Part shown: positions 45,146-53,734 of the stretch, one piece after another | Layout: every line of letters begins with the position of its first letter | Position numbering within the stretch: the first letter of the stretch is position 1 | Source: Comamonadaceae bacterium OS-4 | GTDB lineage: Bacteria; Pseudomonadota; Gammaproteobacteria; Burkholderiales; Burkholderiaceae_C | Direction of reading: 5' to 3' | Assembly: GCA_027924025.1 (NCBI GenBank) | Contig: AP026970.1 | Span: 248,001 to 312,000, forward strand | Length of the DNA stretch: 64,000 bases | Notes under the pieces: model-generated | Database searches by the model: none | Told to the model about the DNA's origin: nothing | The model's input: the letters and a program-made list of their open reading frames with translations, nothing else | Position numbers and translations under genes: made by a program

Positions 45146-45910
45146 TCAGAGGCCACGCAAAAAGGCGTCGTAAGCGGTCTTCAAGATCAGTGCCGAAACC
45201 ACTGCAATAAACACCGAGCGCACAAAGCCGGTGCCGTGCTTGAGCGCTAGGTGGGTGCCGGCCAAGCTACCCGCCACATTGGCCAAAGCCATGAACACCA
45301 CATAGTGCCACCAGACATGGCCGGTAAAGCTGAACAACAGCAAAGCGGCCGCGTTGGAGGAGGTGTTCAGTAACTTGGCGCCAGCGGAAGCGTGCAAAAA
45401 ATCGTATCCCAAGAGTCGCACCAGCAAAAACACAAAGAAGCTGCCGGTGCCGGGGCCGAAGAATCCATCGTAAAAGCCAATGATGCCTCCGACGCTGCAG
45501 GCGACCAGCACTTCGTGCCTGCCGCTGAAACGCGGCGCATGGTGCCGGCCCAGCTCCTTCTTGGCGAGTGTGTAGCCCAGCACCAGCACCAAGATGAAGG
45601 GAAGCGCCTTGCGCAGGTATTCGGGCGAGACCTGGGTCACCACCCATGCGCCCGTCAGCGCGGCAGAAAAACACACCGCGGTAGCCGGCAGCAAAGCCTT
45701 CCAGGGCAAAGAAACCTTGCGGTTGTATTGAACCGCAGCAAATGCTGTGCCGGCCACTGCTGCGCCCTTGTTGGTACCGAACAGGGTAGCCGGCGCTGTG
45801 TGTGGAAACAGGGCGAACAGGGCGGGTGTGAGGATGAGTCCGCCGCCACCCACGATCGAATCAATAAACCCGGCCAGACCGGAGGCGAGCGACGCAATAA
45901 GCAATTCCAT
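45146..45910 (-). CDS. TauE/SafE-family sulfite exporter-like permease
   Basis: The 254-residue protein starts MELLIASLASGLAGFIDSIVGGGGLI at 45910; an upstream in-frame extension contains a dispersed repeat and is not used. Eight hydrophobic segments and the repeated motifs GFIDSIVGGGGLILTP and GFYDGFFGPGTGSFFVF are diagnostic of TauE/SafE (formerly DUF81). It likely exports sulfite, sulfoacetate or another small organic anion. It is convergent with mrdA with a 5-bp gap and no visible terminator. Confidence 0.87.
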   Translation of the reverse strand: MELLIASLASGLAGFIDSIVGGGGLILTPALFALFPHTAPATLFGTNKGAAVAGTAFAAVQYNRKVSLPWKALLPATAVCFSAALTGAWVVTQVSPEYLRKALPFILVLVLGYTLAKKELGRHHAPRFSGRHEVLVACSVGGIIGFYDGFFGPGTGSFFVFLLVRLLGYDFLHASAGAKLLNTSSNAAALLLFSFTGHVWWHYVVFMALANVAGSLAGTHLALKHGTGFVRSVFIAVVSALILKTAYDAFLRGL

Positions 45911-45945
45911 GCGGGGGATTGTCGCATTCGCAGATGGGTGGCTTC

Positions 45946-45973
45946 TGCTATAAAAGTAATAGCAATATGCGCA
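45946..45973 (+). repeat. 28-bp dispersed repeat, copy 7
   Basis: TGCTAT-N7-ATAGCA-N4-GCGCA. It lies in the 5' leader of the TauE-type permease gene; the arms are a perfect palindrome. Confidence 0.78.
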
Positions 45974-46012
45974 GGTTCCACCTGCGCCATAGGCTAATTG
46001 GGGTGCAAATAA

Positions 46013-46039
46013 AAAAGCACCGGGGTTGCCGGTGCTTTT
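46013..46039. terminator. Terminator-like hairpin downstream of the GMC oxidoreductase operon
   Basis: AAAAGCACCGG / CCGGTGCTTTT with a 5-nt loop and A/T flanks. On the minus strand it ends transcription coming from the hydratase/antiporter/oxidoreductase unit before the permease gene. The 160 bp between it and the oxidoreductase stop shows no gene. Confidence 0.75.
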
Positions 46040-46200
46040 GTGAGGCTGCATCGCTATGTGCAGAATTATTGGATGTGTTCTTAGCCGTCTCCTCGGCGTC
46101 GTTTCATGCCCGGCCTTGTGGGCCTCGCAGTTGCTGTTTGGTTCAGCGTTGACATGAAATGTAGCTGCCCCTGCGGGGTCACTGCATCAGGACAAACCCT

Positions 46201-47940
46201 TCATTCGCTCACTGCAGCATCTTCCGCGATCCACTGCGCTGCCTTCTCGGCAATCATCAGGGTGGGCGAGTTGGTATTGCCACTGGTGATCAGCGGCATC
46301 ACCCCGGCATCCACCACCCGCAAGCCGGCTACGCCGCGCACCTTCAGGCGGCTATCGACCACGGCCATCGGGTCCTGGTCAGGTCCGTCGATCCGGCCCA
46401 TTTTGGTGGTGCCCACGGGGTGGAAGATGGTGGTGGCAATGTCACCGGCGAGCTGCGCCAATTCGGCATCGCTCTGGAACTGCACGCCGGGTTTGTACTC
46501 TTCCGGCTCAAATTTTTGCAAGGCAGGTTGCGCCACGATGCGGCGTGTGACGCGCAAGGAGTCGGCCGCGACTTTGCGGTCTTCGTCGGTGCTGAGGTAA
46601 TTTGGGGCAATACGCGGCGCCGCATTGAAGTCCGGAGACTGGATCTGTACCGTCCCCCGGCTGGTGGGGTTCAGGTTGCACACACTGGCAGTGAACGCAT
46701 TGAAGGTGTGCAGGGGCTCGCCGAAAGCTTCCAGGCTCAGGGGTTGTACGTGGTACTGGATGTTGGGGTACTTTTGGTCGGGGCTGCTGCGGGTGAAGGC
46801 TCCTAACTGGCTGGGCGCCATGCTCATGGGGCCGCTGCGCTTGAGGGCGTATTCGAGCCCGATTTTGGCTTTGCCCCACAGGCTGTTGGCCTGGGTGTTG
46901 AGCGTGGTCGTGTTCTTGACCTTGAATACCGCGCGGATCTGCAGGTGGTCTTGCAGGTTGGCACCCACGCCGGGGGTGTCTTGTAGCACCTTGACGCCGT
47001 ATTGTTGCAAAAGCCCAGCGGGGCCGATGCCGGAGTGCTGGAGTATTTGGGGGGATCCCACCGCACCCGCGCAGAGCAAAACTTCCGCACGCGCAGTCGC
47101 TGTCACCATTTCACTACCGGTCCAGACCTCCACCCCTGTGCAGCGCAGCGGGGTCGCCCCGGAGGCGTCTTCTGCCGCCGGCTCGATCACCAGGCGGGCC
47201 ACTTGGGCCGAGTTCCAGAGTTCGAAATTTGGGCGCCCGTAGCACATGGGGCGCAAAAACGCCTTAGCCGTGTTCCAGCGCCAGCCGTCTTTCTGATTGA
47301 CTTCAAAATAGCCCACGCCTTCGTTATTACCGCGGTTGAAGTCCTCGGTGGCCGGAACCCCCGCCTGTTGCGCCGCCTGCGCAAACGCATCCAGCACATC
47401 CCACCGCAGGCGTTGTTTCTCTACGCGCCACTCCCCGCCCGCGCGGTGGTGCCGCAGCACCTCGCCGTACACCGTGGCGTTGTTCTTAATGATCGGTGAG
47501 GCCGTGCCCTTGGCGCCATGGAGGGGCGTCGCACCGAGGTGGTGGTCTTCATGCAGCTTGAAATAGGGCAGGCTGTTGTCCCAGTTCCAATGGGCGTCGG
47601 CGGTGAGTTGAGCCCATTGGTCGTAATCGCGGGCTTGGCCCCGCATGTAAATCATGCCGTTGATGCTGCTGCAGCCACCCAGGGTCTTACCTCGCGGGTA
47701 GCGCAGGCTGCGCCCATTCAGCCCGGCTTCGGGGGCTGTGTGAAACAACCAGTCGGTGCGCGGGTTGCCGATGCAGTACAGGTAACCCACGGGAATGTGG
47801 ATCCAGTGGTAATCGTCCTTGCGGCCCGCTTCGATCAGCAGCACCCGCTTGGAGGCATTGGCACTCAGCCGGTTAGCGAGCAGGCAGCCGGCGGTTCCTG
47901 CGCCGATGATGATGTAGTCGAAAGTAGTGTCGTTGTTCAT
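46201..47940 (-). CDS. GMC-family FAD-dependent oxidoreductase
   Basis: The 579-residue protein starts MNNDTTFDYIIIGAGTAGC at 47940. The dinucleotide motif IIIGAGTAGCLLANRLS, the GMC signature RGKTLGGCSSINGMIYMRG and the C-terminal TTIFHPVGTTKMG with the catalytic His are present; SGNTNSPTLMIAEKAA closes the FAD site. It resembles choline/alcohol dehydrogenases such as BetA and AlkJ. No betaine genes are nearby, so a long-chain or polyol alcohol is as likely as choline. Its ATG overlaps the stop of the antiporter gene. Confidence 0.9.
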   Translation of the reverse strand: MNNDTTFDYIIIGAGTAGCLLANRLSANASKRVLLIEAGRKDDYHWIHIPVGYLYCIGNPRTDWLFHTAPEAGLNGRSLRYPRGKTLGGCSSINGMIYMRGQARDYDQWAQLTADAHWNWDNSLPYFKLHEDHHLGATPLHGAKGTASPIIKNNATVYGEVLRHHRAGGEWRVEKQRLRWDVLDAFAQAAQQAGVPATEDFNRGNNEGVGYFEVNQKDGWRWNTAKAFLRPMCYGRPNFELWNSAQVARLVIEPAAEDASGATPLRCTGVEVWTGSEMVTATARAEVLLCAGAVGSPQILQHSGIGPAGLLQQYGVKVLQDTPGVGANLQDHLQIRAVFKVKNTTTLNTQANSLWGKAKIGLEYALKRSGPMSMAPSQLGAFTRSSPDQKYPNIQYHVQPLSLEAFGEPLHTFNAFTASVCNLNPTSRGTVQIQSPDFNAAPRIAPNYLSTDEDRKVAADSLRVTRRIVAQPALQKFEPEEYKPGVQFQSDAELAQLAGDIATTIFHPVGTTKMGRIDGPDQDPMAVVDSRLKVRGVAGLRVVDAGVMPLITSGNTNSPTLMIAEKAAQWIAEDAAVSE

Positions 47941-49211
47941 AGCAGCAAAAAGCACGCTGCCGCAACGGCAGTCGGGAGAAGGGCGCCAAGCAGCAAGCTG
48001 CCGGCACCGATGGATTGGTCTTCAAAACCGTGGCGCAGCAGCGCAACGCCCGCCGGGTTGGGGGCATTGGCGATCACCGTCAGCCCCCCACCCGCAACGG
48101 CACCCGCCACCAGCATGTACTGCGAGGCCGGTGAAATACCCTGAATCAACGAGCCCAAGTAGGTCAGCGCCGCGTTATCGGTAAAAGCCGTCAGTACCAA
48201 GGCCCCGAAAAACAGCGCCGTGGGCTCGAGGCCGGACACGATCGGTTGGAGCCACCACTGCTGCATGCCCCCCAGAACCACCAGGCCCGCCAGAAAGAAT
48301 CCGACCAGCAAACCCTCCTTGAGGATCAAGGGCGACTGGAATCGCGCATAGGCCTGGGTGTAGCCCAGAAAGAACAAAAACAAGCCCAGAAACAGCACCG
48401 GGTGGTGCGCAAGAACCACCACGCCTGCCAGAAACCCGAGGTGCACCAAGCTCACCAAGGCGGGCACGGGCACCTCCCCCGGTGTGCCGGTGTGAGCGGG
48501 CGTAGCCGGCAAATGGCGCCGCAAGAACCAGGTCATGGCACTCGCGTTCACCAGCACGGCGATGGTGGCTTTCCAGCCGAATTGAGTGGCCATGAAGGCC
48601 GTATCCCAATTCCAGGTGGCGGCCACCATCAGCACCGGCGGCGCGGCGTACGACGTGAGCGTGCCGCCTATGGAAATATTGACAAACAGCACGCCCAGCG
48701 CCGCATACTTCAGCCGCTCGGGCATCTCGGCGCGGAAGATCTGCGGCGCGAGCATCAGGGCCGCCAGTGTCATGGCAGCAGGCTCCGTGATCAGGGAGCC
48801 CAACAGCGGCACTGCAGCCAGGCCCAACCAGGCCAACACCAGGGAAGAGGGCAGCGGCACGATCCGGCTGATGCCACTCAGGGCCGCGCGCACGGCCTCC
48901 AGCACCGGACGTGAAGCGGCCACCACCATCACCACGCACACAAACAAGGGCTCGGTGTAGTGGCGAGATTCGGCATAGGCAATGGCCTCGCTGCCACCGG
49001 CGATCAGGGCGATCGCGGCAACCAGCACAAAAGCCCAAAAGCCGAACACCACCTCCACTTCGCCCAGCAGATGAAACAAACCGGCATGGGCCGGGTGGCG
49101 GTGGGCCAGCGACTCCAGATACTTGGCGCAAAAAGTGTGGATGAGTGCAATACCGAACAGGACGGCGCCCACCATATGCAGCAGGCTTGCCGTATCTAGC
49201 GAACCACTCAT
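47937..49211 (-). CDS. Putative Na+/H+ antiporter (Na_H_antiport_3-like)
   Basis: The 424-residue protein has about 11 membrane segments and starts MSGSLDTASLLHMVGAVLFG. EVEVVFGFWAFVLVA and ITEPAAMTLAALMLAPQIF, then NISIGGTLTSYAAPPVLMVA, and FTDNAALTYLGSLI and VIANAPNPAGVALL in the C-terminal half, match the ion-transporter pattern of the putative antiporter family (PF07399-like). Substrate untested. It overlaps both neighbours by 4 bp, which is unusual for an ion transporter between two metabolic enzymes. Confidence 0.8.
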   Translation of the reverse strand: MSGSLDTASLLHMVGAVLFGIALIHTFCAKYLESLAHRHPAHAGLFHLLGEVEVVFGFWAFVLVAAIALIAGGSEAIAYAESRHYTEPLFVCVVMVVAASRPVLEAVRAALSGISRIVPLPSSLVLAWLGLAAVPLLGSLITEPAAMTLAALMLAPQIFRAEMPERLKYAALGVLFVNISIGGTLTSYAAPPVLMVAATWNWDTAFMATQFGWKATIAVLVNASAMTWFLRRHLPATPAHTGTPGEVPVPALVSLVHLGFLAGVVVLAHHPVLFLGLFLFFLGYTQAYARFQSPLILKEGLLVGFFLAGLVVLGGMQQWWLQPIVSGLEPTALFFGALVLTAFTDNAALTYLGSLIQGISPASQYMLVAGAVAGGGLTVIANAPNPAGVALLRHGFEDQSIGAGSLLLGALLPTAVAAACFLLL

Positions 49212-49993
49212 GTGCCTGTCCAGAGCGGCTTGCGCTTTTCCTGAAAGGCTTTTTGGCCCTCGCGGGCGTCATCGGTGAGGGTGAAGAGTGCGATCTGGCT
49301 CTCGGTGAACGCCATGGACTCTTCGAATGCCATGGTCTCTACCGATTTCATGGTGTACAGCCCCCGGCGAATGGCTGCGGGGGACTTGTCCATAATCCGT
49401 TCCAGCAGCCATTGCAATTTGGCATCCACATCGTCGTCCACATGGTTGACCAACCCATAGGCCAGTGCCTGCGCGCTCGTGATCGGCTCGCCGGTGATGC
49501 ACATCTCGGCAAGCACCCGGCGCGGCACCAGGTGCTGCAGCACCGTGAGTACCTGCGCCGGAAACACGCCGACCTTGACTTCCGGCAGGCCGAAAGTGGC
49601 GTGGCTCGCCGCCACGGCCATGTCGCACATCGACAGCAGGCCCATGCCACCGGCCAGACAAAAGCCGTTGACCCGTGCGATCAGCGGAATATGGCTGGCC
49701 CGGGCCGCGCGCAGGAGCTGGGCTAGATGGGCGTGGGGTTGCGAATAGTCGCCGGTAAAAACTTTGGAGGCCTGCAAATCAGCGCCTGAGCAAAACGCCT
49801 TGGGGCCTGCGCCGGTGATCACGATCGCGCGGATATCCGGTTGGTGCTGAGCCGCGCGAATCGCATCGGCCATGCCTGCAATCACGCCGTGGCTCATGGC
49901 ATTGCGGCGCTCTTCGCGCTGGATGGTGAGCCACAGCACAGGGCCGCGTTGTTCGATTCCCAGTTCTTCGGTCGGGCCTACGTTTTCTTGCAT
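49208..49993 (-). CDS. Enoyl-CoA hydratase/isomerase family protein
   Basis: The 261-residue crotonase-fold protein starts MQENVGPTEELGIEQRG. Oxyanion-hole segments are AFCSGADLQASKVF and NGFCLAGGMGLLSMCD. At the first catalytic Glu position (usually GGGCEL) it has Gly (GGMGL), whereas the second, in FGLPEVKVGVFP, is kept. It may therefore be an isomerase or a hydratase with altered chemistry acting on acyl-CoA. First gene of the coupled three-gene unit. Confidence 0.85.
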   Translation of the reverse strand: MQENVGPTEELGIEQRGPVLWLTIQREERRNAMSHGVIAGMADAIRAAQHQPDIRAIVITGAGPKAFCSGADLQASKVFTGDYSQPHAHLAQLLRAARASHIPLIARVNGFCLAGGMGLLSMCDMAVAASHATFGLPEVKVGVFPAQVLTVLQHLVPRRVLAEMCITGEPITSAQALAYGLVNHVDDDVDAKLQWLLERIMDKSPAAIRRGLYTMKSVETMAFEESMAFTESQIALFTLTDDAREGQKAFQEKRKPLWTGT

Positions 49994-50043
49994 GGTCGGT
50001 TTGTCTCCTGTCGATATTTTGCTTGCAATTGTGAGCAGTTACC

Positions 50044-51213
50044 ATGCGCACCTTAGCCACTCACACTACCAGACCCGTGGAGGACACCCAGCCCGCACTC
50101 AGCTTCACCCAGGACCCCGAAGGTCTGCGGGTCACTCTGCGCGGGACATGGACGGCCGATGCACTCTCCGCGCCCGCCGTTTGGCCCGGCGTCGAGGCCC
50201 AATGGCGCGCTGTCGCGGCGGCGGTGCAGGCCGCTCCAGCGGTGGTGTGGGACGCGCAACCGGTGCAGCGCATGGACCACACCGGCGCCCAGGCGCTCTG
50301 GAACTTCTGGAGTCGCCACTGGCCGGAGCAACTGCTGGCCGAGCCGATCCACAAAGCCCTGCTGGAACGGGTGGCGCGCTTCTCGGTGCCGCCGCCGCCC
50401 GCCGACCCTATGGACTGGCATGTGTTGCTGACAGCCTTGGGCCGCAAACTCGCCGGTGTGCAGGCGCACCTGGTTGGGTTGCTGCGCATGACAGGGCAGT
50501 TGCTGTTGGACTGCGTGCAACTCGCCCGCCACCCCCTGCAGGGCCCTTGGCGGGATGTGTCGGGGCACCTCTACCGCATCGGGGCTACTGCGCTGCCGAT
50601 TACCGCGCTCGTGGGCTTTTTGATCGGTGTGGTGTTGGCGTACCTGATGTCCAAGCAGCTGCGCCAATACGGCGCGGACAGCTTCATCGTCAATATTCTC
50701 GGCATGTCGCTGATCCGCGAGCTCGGGCCGGTGCTGGCAGCGATTTTGGTGGCCGGGCGCTCGGGCTCGGCGATTACCGCGCAAATCGGCGTCATGCGGG
50801 TGACGGAAGAGCTCGATGCGATGCGCGTCATGGGCATTCCCAAAGGATTCCGGCTCGTCATGCCCCGCACCTTGGCCATGGCGGTGGCCATGCCCTTGGT
50901 CGCGGTGTGGACCACGCTGGCGGCTTTGCTGGGTGGCATGCTGGCCGCAGACCTCAGCATGGGCCTCACGCCGGCGTATTTTGTGTCTGCCTTGCCCAAA
51001 ACCGTAGAGATTGCCAACCTGTGGCTGGCCGTGGGCAAGTCCTGTGTGTTTGGCGTCTTGATCGCGCTGATTGCCTGCCACCACGGCCTTCGGGTCAAGC
51101 CGGACACCCAGAGTCTGGGCCAAGGCACCACCGCGTCGGTGGTGAGCTCCATCACCATGGTGATCTTGGTCGATGCGCTCTTTGCAGTCCTCTTTAAATC
51201 GGTGGGCCTATGA
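50044..51213 (+). CDS. mlaE: MlaE-type ABC permease with N-terminal STAS-like domain
   Basis: The 389-residue protein is about 130 residues longer than E. coli MlaE. Residues 1-125 resemble a STAS (MlaB-like) domain: ALSFTQDPEGLRVTLRGTW, and VVWDAQPVQRMDHTGAQALW, the usual place of the conserved loop. The permease part has LYRIGATALPITALVGFLIG, ELGPVLAAILVAGRSGSAI and GVMRVTEELDAMRVMGI. It is a natural fusion of the MlaB and MlaE roles for retrograde or anterograde lipid transport. ATPase gene overlaps by 4 bp. Confidence 0.88.
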   Translation: MRTLATHTTRPVEDTQPALSFTQDPEGLRVTLRGTWTADALSAPAVWPGVEAQWRAVAAAVQAAPAVVWDAQPVQRMDHTGAQALWNFWSRHWPEQLLAEPIHKALLERVARFSVPPPPADPMDWHVLLTALGRKLAGVQAHLVGLLRMTGQLLLDCVQLARHPLQGPWRDVSGHLYRIGATALPITALVGFLIGVVLAYLMSKQLRQYGADSFIVNILGMSLIRELGPVLAAILVAGRSGSAITAQIGVMRVTEELDAMRVMGIPKGFRLVMPRTLAMAVAMPLVAVWTTLAALLGGMLAADLSMGLTPAYFVSALPKTVEIANLWLAVGKSCVFGVLIALIACHHGLRVKPDTQSLGQGTTASVVSSITMVILVDALFAVLFKSVGL

Positions 51214-52007
51214 GCGACGCTGCCAAGGCCATGGTGCAGATCGACAAGCTGTGGTCGGTGTTCAAGACCGGCGGCGTCGCCACCGTGATCCACCAAGACC
51301 TCGACCTCACAGTCGCTCAAGGGGAGTTGCTCTCGATTGTGGGCGGCTCCGGCAGCGGCAAAACCGTACTGCTGCGCCAGATGCTCGGGCTGGAAACGCC
51401 GACCCGTGGCACCGTGACCGTGCAAGGACGGCCTGCCGCAGAGCTGGGGCGCGCCGGAGCGTCCAGCCGGGTGGGCATGTTGTTTCAGCACGGGGCTTTG
51501 TTTTCTGCATTCACGGTGCTGGAGAACATTGCATTTCCGTTGCGCGAGCGCGGTACCCTGCCGCCCGCCTTGGTGCGCGATGTGGCCATGGTCAAATTGC
51601 AGATGGTGGGGCTGGATTCCAAGCACGCCCACAAAATGCCCTCGGACTTGTCCGGCGGCATGATCAAGCGGGTGGCGCTGGCGCGCGCTCTCGCCATGGA
51701 CCCGCCCTTGCTGCTGCTGGACGAGCCCACCGCAGGCCTGGACCCCGATAGCGCCGATGCCTTTTGTGCCCTCTTGCAAAGCCTGCACCGGGAGCTGGAC
51801 TTGACGGTCGTGATGGTGACCCACGACCTCGATACCATTTTCGAACTCAGCACCCGGATTGCGGTCGTCGCCGACAAGCGGGTGGTGCTGGATGCGGCAC
51901 CAGAGGCAGTGGTGGCTTTTGAGCATCCGTTTGTGCAAGACTTTTTCAGGGGTGGACGAGGGCGCCGTGCGCAAGCGCTCTTGCATTCACCCCCCAATGC
52001 AGGTTAG
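51210..52007 (+). CDS. mlaF: MlaF-type ABC ATPase
   Basis: The 265-residue ABC protein has Walker A GGSGSGKT (45-52), signature LSGGMIKRVALARAL, Walker B LLLLDEPTAGLDPDS and H-loop MVTHDLDTIFEL. The FQHGALFSAFTVLENI Q-loop region is typical of MlaF/Ttg2A. It drives the MCE lipid transporter with the upstream permease. The C-terminal tail RGGRGRRAQALLHSPP extends beyond the ATPase and could contact MlaE-STAS, as MlaF tails do. Confidence 0.9.
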   Translation: MSDAAKAMVQIDKLWSVFKTGGVATVIHQDLDLTVAQGELLSIVGGSGSGKTVLLRQMLGLETPTRGTVTVQGRPAAELGRAGASSRVGMLFQHGALFSAFTVLENIAFPLRERGTLPPALVRDVAMVKLQMVGLDSKHAHKMPSDLSGGMIKRVALARALAMDPPLLLLDEPTAGLDPDSADAFCALLQSLHRELDLTVVMVTHDLDTIFELSTRIAVVADKRVVLDAAPEAVVAFEHPFVQDFFRGGRGRRAQALLHSPPNAG

Positions 52008-52018
52008 ATCGACACGGT

Positions 52019-53023
52019 ATGGAAAACAAATCTCACGCCCTGGCCGCCGGGGCCTTTGTGGTGGCACTGTTGGCATTGCTGACGGCACTGGCAGTGTGGC
52101 TGACCCGGGACACCACTGAGCAGCGCCTGTTCGAGATATCGAGCGCCGAGGGCGTGACCGGCTTGCAGCCCCAAGCCGCAGTCCGCTACAAAGGGGTGCT
52201 GGTCGGCCGGGTGACCGGTATCGCGCTCGACCCCCTGCAGCGGGGCAATGTGCTGCTGCGCATTGCGGTCAATGAAGCTGCCCCGATCACCCGCACCACC
52301 TATGCCTCGCTGGGTTTTCAGGGTGTGACCGGCTTGGCCTTTGTGCAGCTCGACGACAAAGACGAAGGCAGTCCCGCGCTGGTGGCTGAGGGCGACGCGG
52401 CCCCCCGCATTCCGATGCGGGCCGGCATGGTGTCGCGCTTGTCGGAGCAGGGCGGCAACCTGCTCACCCAGCTCGAGCAAGCCAGCATCCGGATGAACGG
52501 CTTGCTGGCCAACGACAACCAGAAGCAATTGATGGGCGCGATCAGCAACCTGAGCGATGCCGCCGCCAACATCAGCTCCCTGACCAAACGGGCGGACCAG
52601 GTGTTGGGAGCCGACGGCAACCCGGTGGCAATGAACCTGCCCCACATGGTGGCCCAGGCAGACGCCACCCTGAAAACGATTCAGATCACCACCGAGCGCT
52701 TGGGTGCCAGTGCCGATGCGGTGCGCAACTCGGCCACCGAGTTTCAGCGGACCTCCAAGCGCATGAGCGACCCGGGAGGGACCCTCGACAAGATCGGCCA
52801 GAGCACCGATGCGCTGGTGACGACCAGCCGCCAGATCCAGATCCAGTTGCTGCCCCGCCTCCAGCGCACGGTCGAAGACACCGGCCGCACGGCCCGCCAA
52901 GTGGGCCGCGCGGTGGAGAGCCTGAATGACAACCCCCAGAGTGTGCTGTTCGGGCGCACAACCGGTCTGCCCGGCCCCGGCGAGCCCGGCTTTGTGGCGC
53001 CTGCGCCGGGGGCAGCACCATGA
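52019..53023 (+). CDS. MCE-domain lipid transport protein (MlaD-like)
   Basis: The 334-residue protein starts MENKSHALAAGAFVVALLAL. One membrane anchor (about 10-30) is followed by a single MCE domain (about 38-115): EGVTGLQPQAAVRYKGVLVGRVTGI and TGLAFVQLDDK. The long helical tail (to about residue 310) is of the kind that forms a tube in the periplasm; it ends Pro/Gly-rich. It bridges inner-membrane permease and outer membrane. Longer than E. coli MlaD (183), closer to the tail-bearing MCE proteins next to PqiC-like lipoproteins. Confidence 0.88.
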   Translation: MENKSHALAAGAFVVALLALLTALAVWLTRDTTEQRLFEISSAEGVTGLQPQAAVRYKGVLVGRVTGIALDPLQRGNVLLRIAVNEAAPITRTTYASLGFQGVTGLAFVQLDDKDEGSPALVAEGDAAPRIPMRAGMVSRLSEQGGNLLTQLEQASIRMNGLLANDNQKQLMGAISNLSDAAANISSLTKRADQVLGADGNPVAMNLPHMVAQADATLKTIQITTERLGASADAVRNSATEFQRTSKRMSDPGGTLDKIGQSTDALVTTSRQIQIQLLPRLQRTVEDTGRTARQVGRAVESLNDNPQSVLFGRTTGLPGPGEPGFVAPAPGAAP

Positions 53024-53718
53024 GGGTTCTGAATAATGAGAATGGTTTTGCTATGAAAAAAATAGCTGCTCGCGCAGGTATTGATTGGGCTAGAGCCTCA
53101 TTGGGCTTGATTGTTGTTGTGGCGCTGGGCGCCTGCTCTGCGCCGCGTGGGGTGACCACGGCGGTGTATGACTTCGGCCCGGGCGTGGTGGAGCCGCAGC
53201 CGCAGAACCGCATGGCGCCCTTGCCCTTGTTGGTGATGGCCGATGTGCAGGCCCCGCTGGCCCTGGAGGGCGCAGCGGTGCTCTACCGGCTCAACTACAC
53301 CGATGGCCAGCTGTTGCGCCCCTATGCCCAAGCCCGCTGGAGCATGCCGCCGGCGCAGCTACTGCGCCAGCAACTGCGGGCTGCCCTGAGCGCACAGCGC
53401 CCGGTCCTGAATGCGAACGAAGGCGGCCCCAGCCCAGCCGGGGCGCTGGTGTTGCGCATGGAGCTCGAAGAGTTCAGCCAGTTGTTTGACAGTCCGCAGG
53501 CCAGCCGCGGCGTGCTGCGGATGCGGGCGACCCTGCTGCGGGCCAGTCCAGGTGGCGAAAGCCTGGTGGCCCAGCGCACCGTGGTTGCCAGCAGCCCCGC
53601 GCCCACCCCCGATGCGGCCGGTGGCGTGCGCGCCTTGACCGTGGCGGCCCAGTCCGCGATCACTCAGCTCGACGACTGGGTGCAGCAAACCCAGGCCGCC
53701 TTGCCCACCACCCCCTGA
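53020..53718 (+). CDS. ABC-type transport auxiliary lipoprotein
   Basis: Up to 232 residues. The ATG at 53020 overlaps the MCE gene stop; a second ATG at 53053 gives 221 residues. The lipoprotein signal ends at VVVALGAC, with lipidated Cys. The rest (PLLVMADVQAPLALEGAAVLYRLNY and a Ser/Thr-rich core) matches the PqiC/ABC_trans_aux family. It is an outer- or inner-membrane lipoprotein that supports the MCE system. A 28-bp repeat encodes most of the n-region (KIAARAG...) of the signal peptide. Confidence 0.83.
   Translation: MRVLNNENGFAMKKIAARAGIDWARASLGLIVVVALGACSAPRGVTTAVYDFGPGVVEPQPQNRMAPLPLLVMADVQAPLALEGAAVLYRLNYTDGQLLRPYAQARWSMPPAQLLRQQLRAALSAQRPVLNANEGGPSPAGALVLRMELEEFSQLFDSPQASRGVLRMRATLLRASPGGESLVAQRTVVASSPAPTPDAAGGVRALTVAAQSAITQLDDWVQQTQAALPTTP
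53049..53076 (+). repeat. 28-bp dispersed repeat, copy 8 (in lipoprotein signal sequence)
   Basis: TGCTAT-N7-ATAGCT-N4-GCGCA, a perfect consensus match that contains the in-frame ATG at 53053 and encodes the start of the signal peptide. Confidence 0.82.
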
Positions 53719-53734
53719 ACCCCCGGGCGATGCC

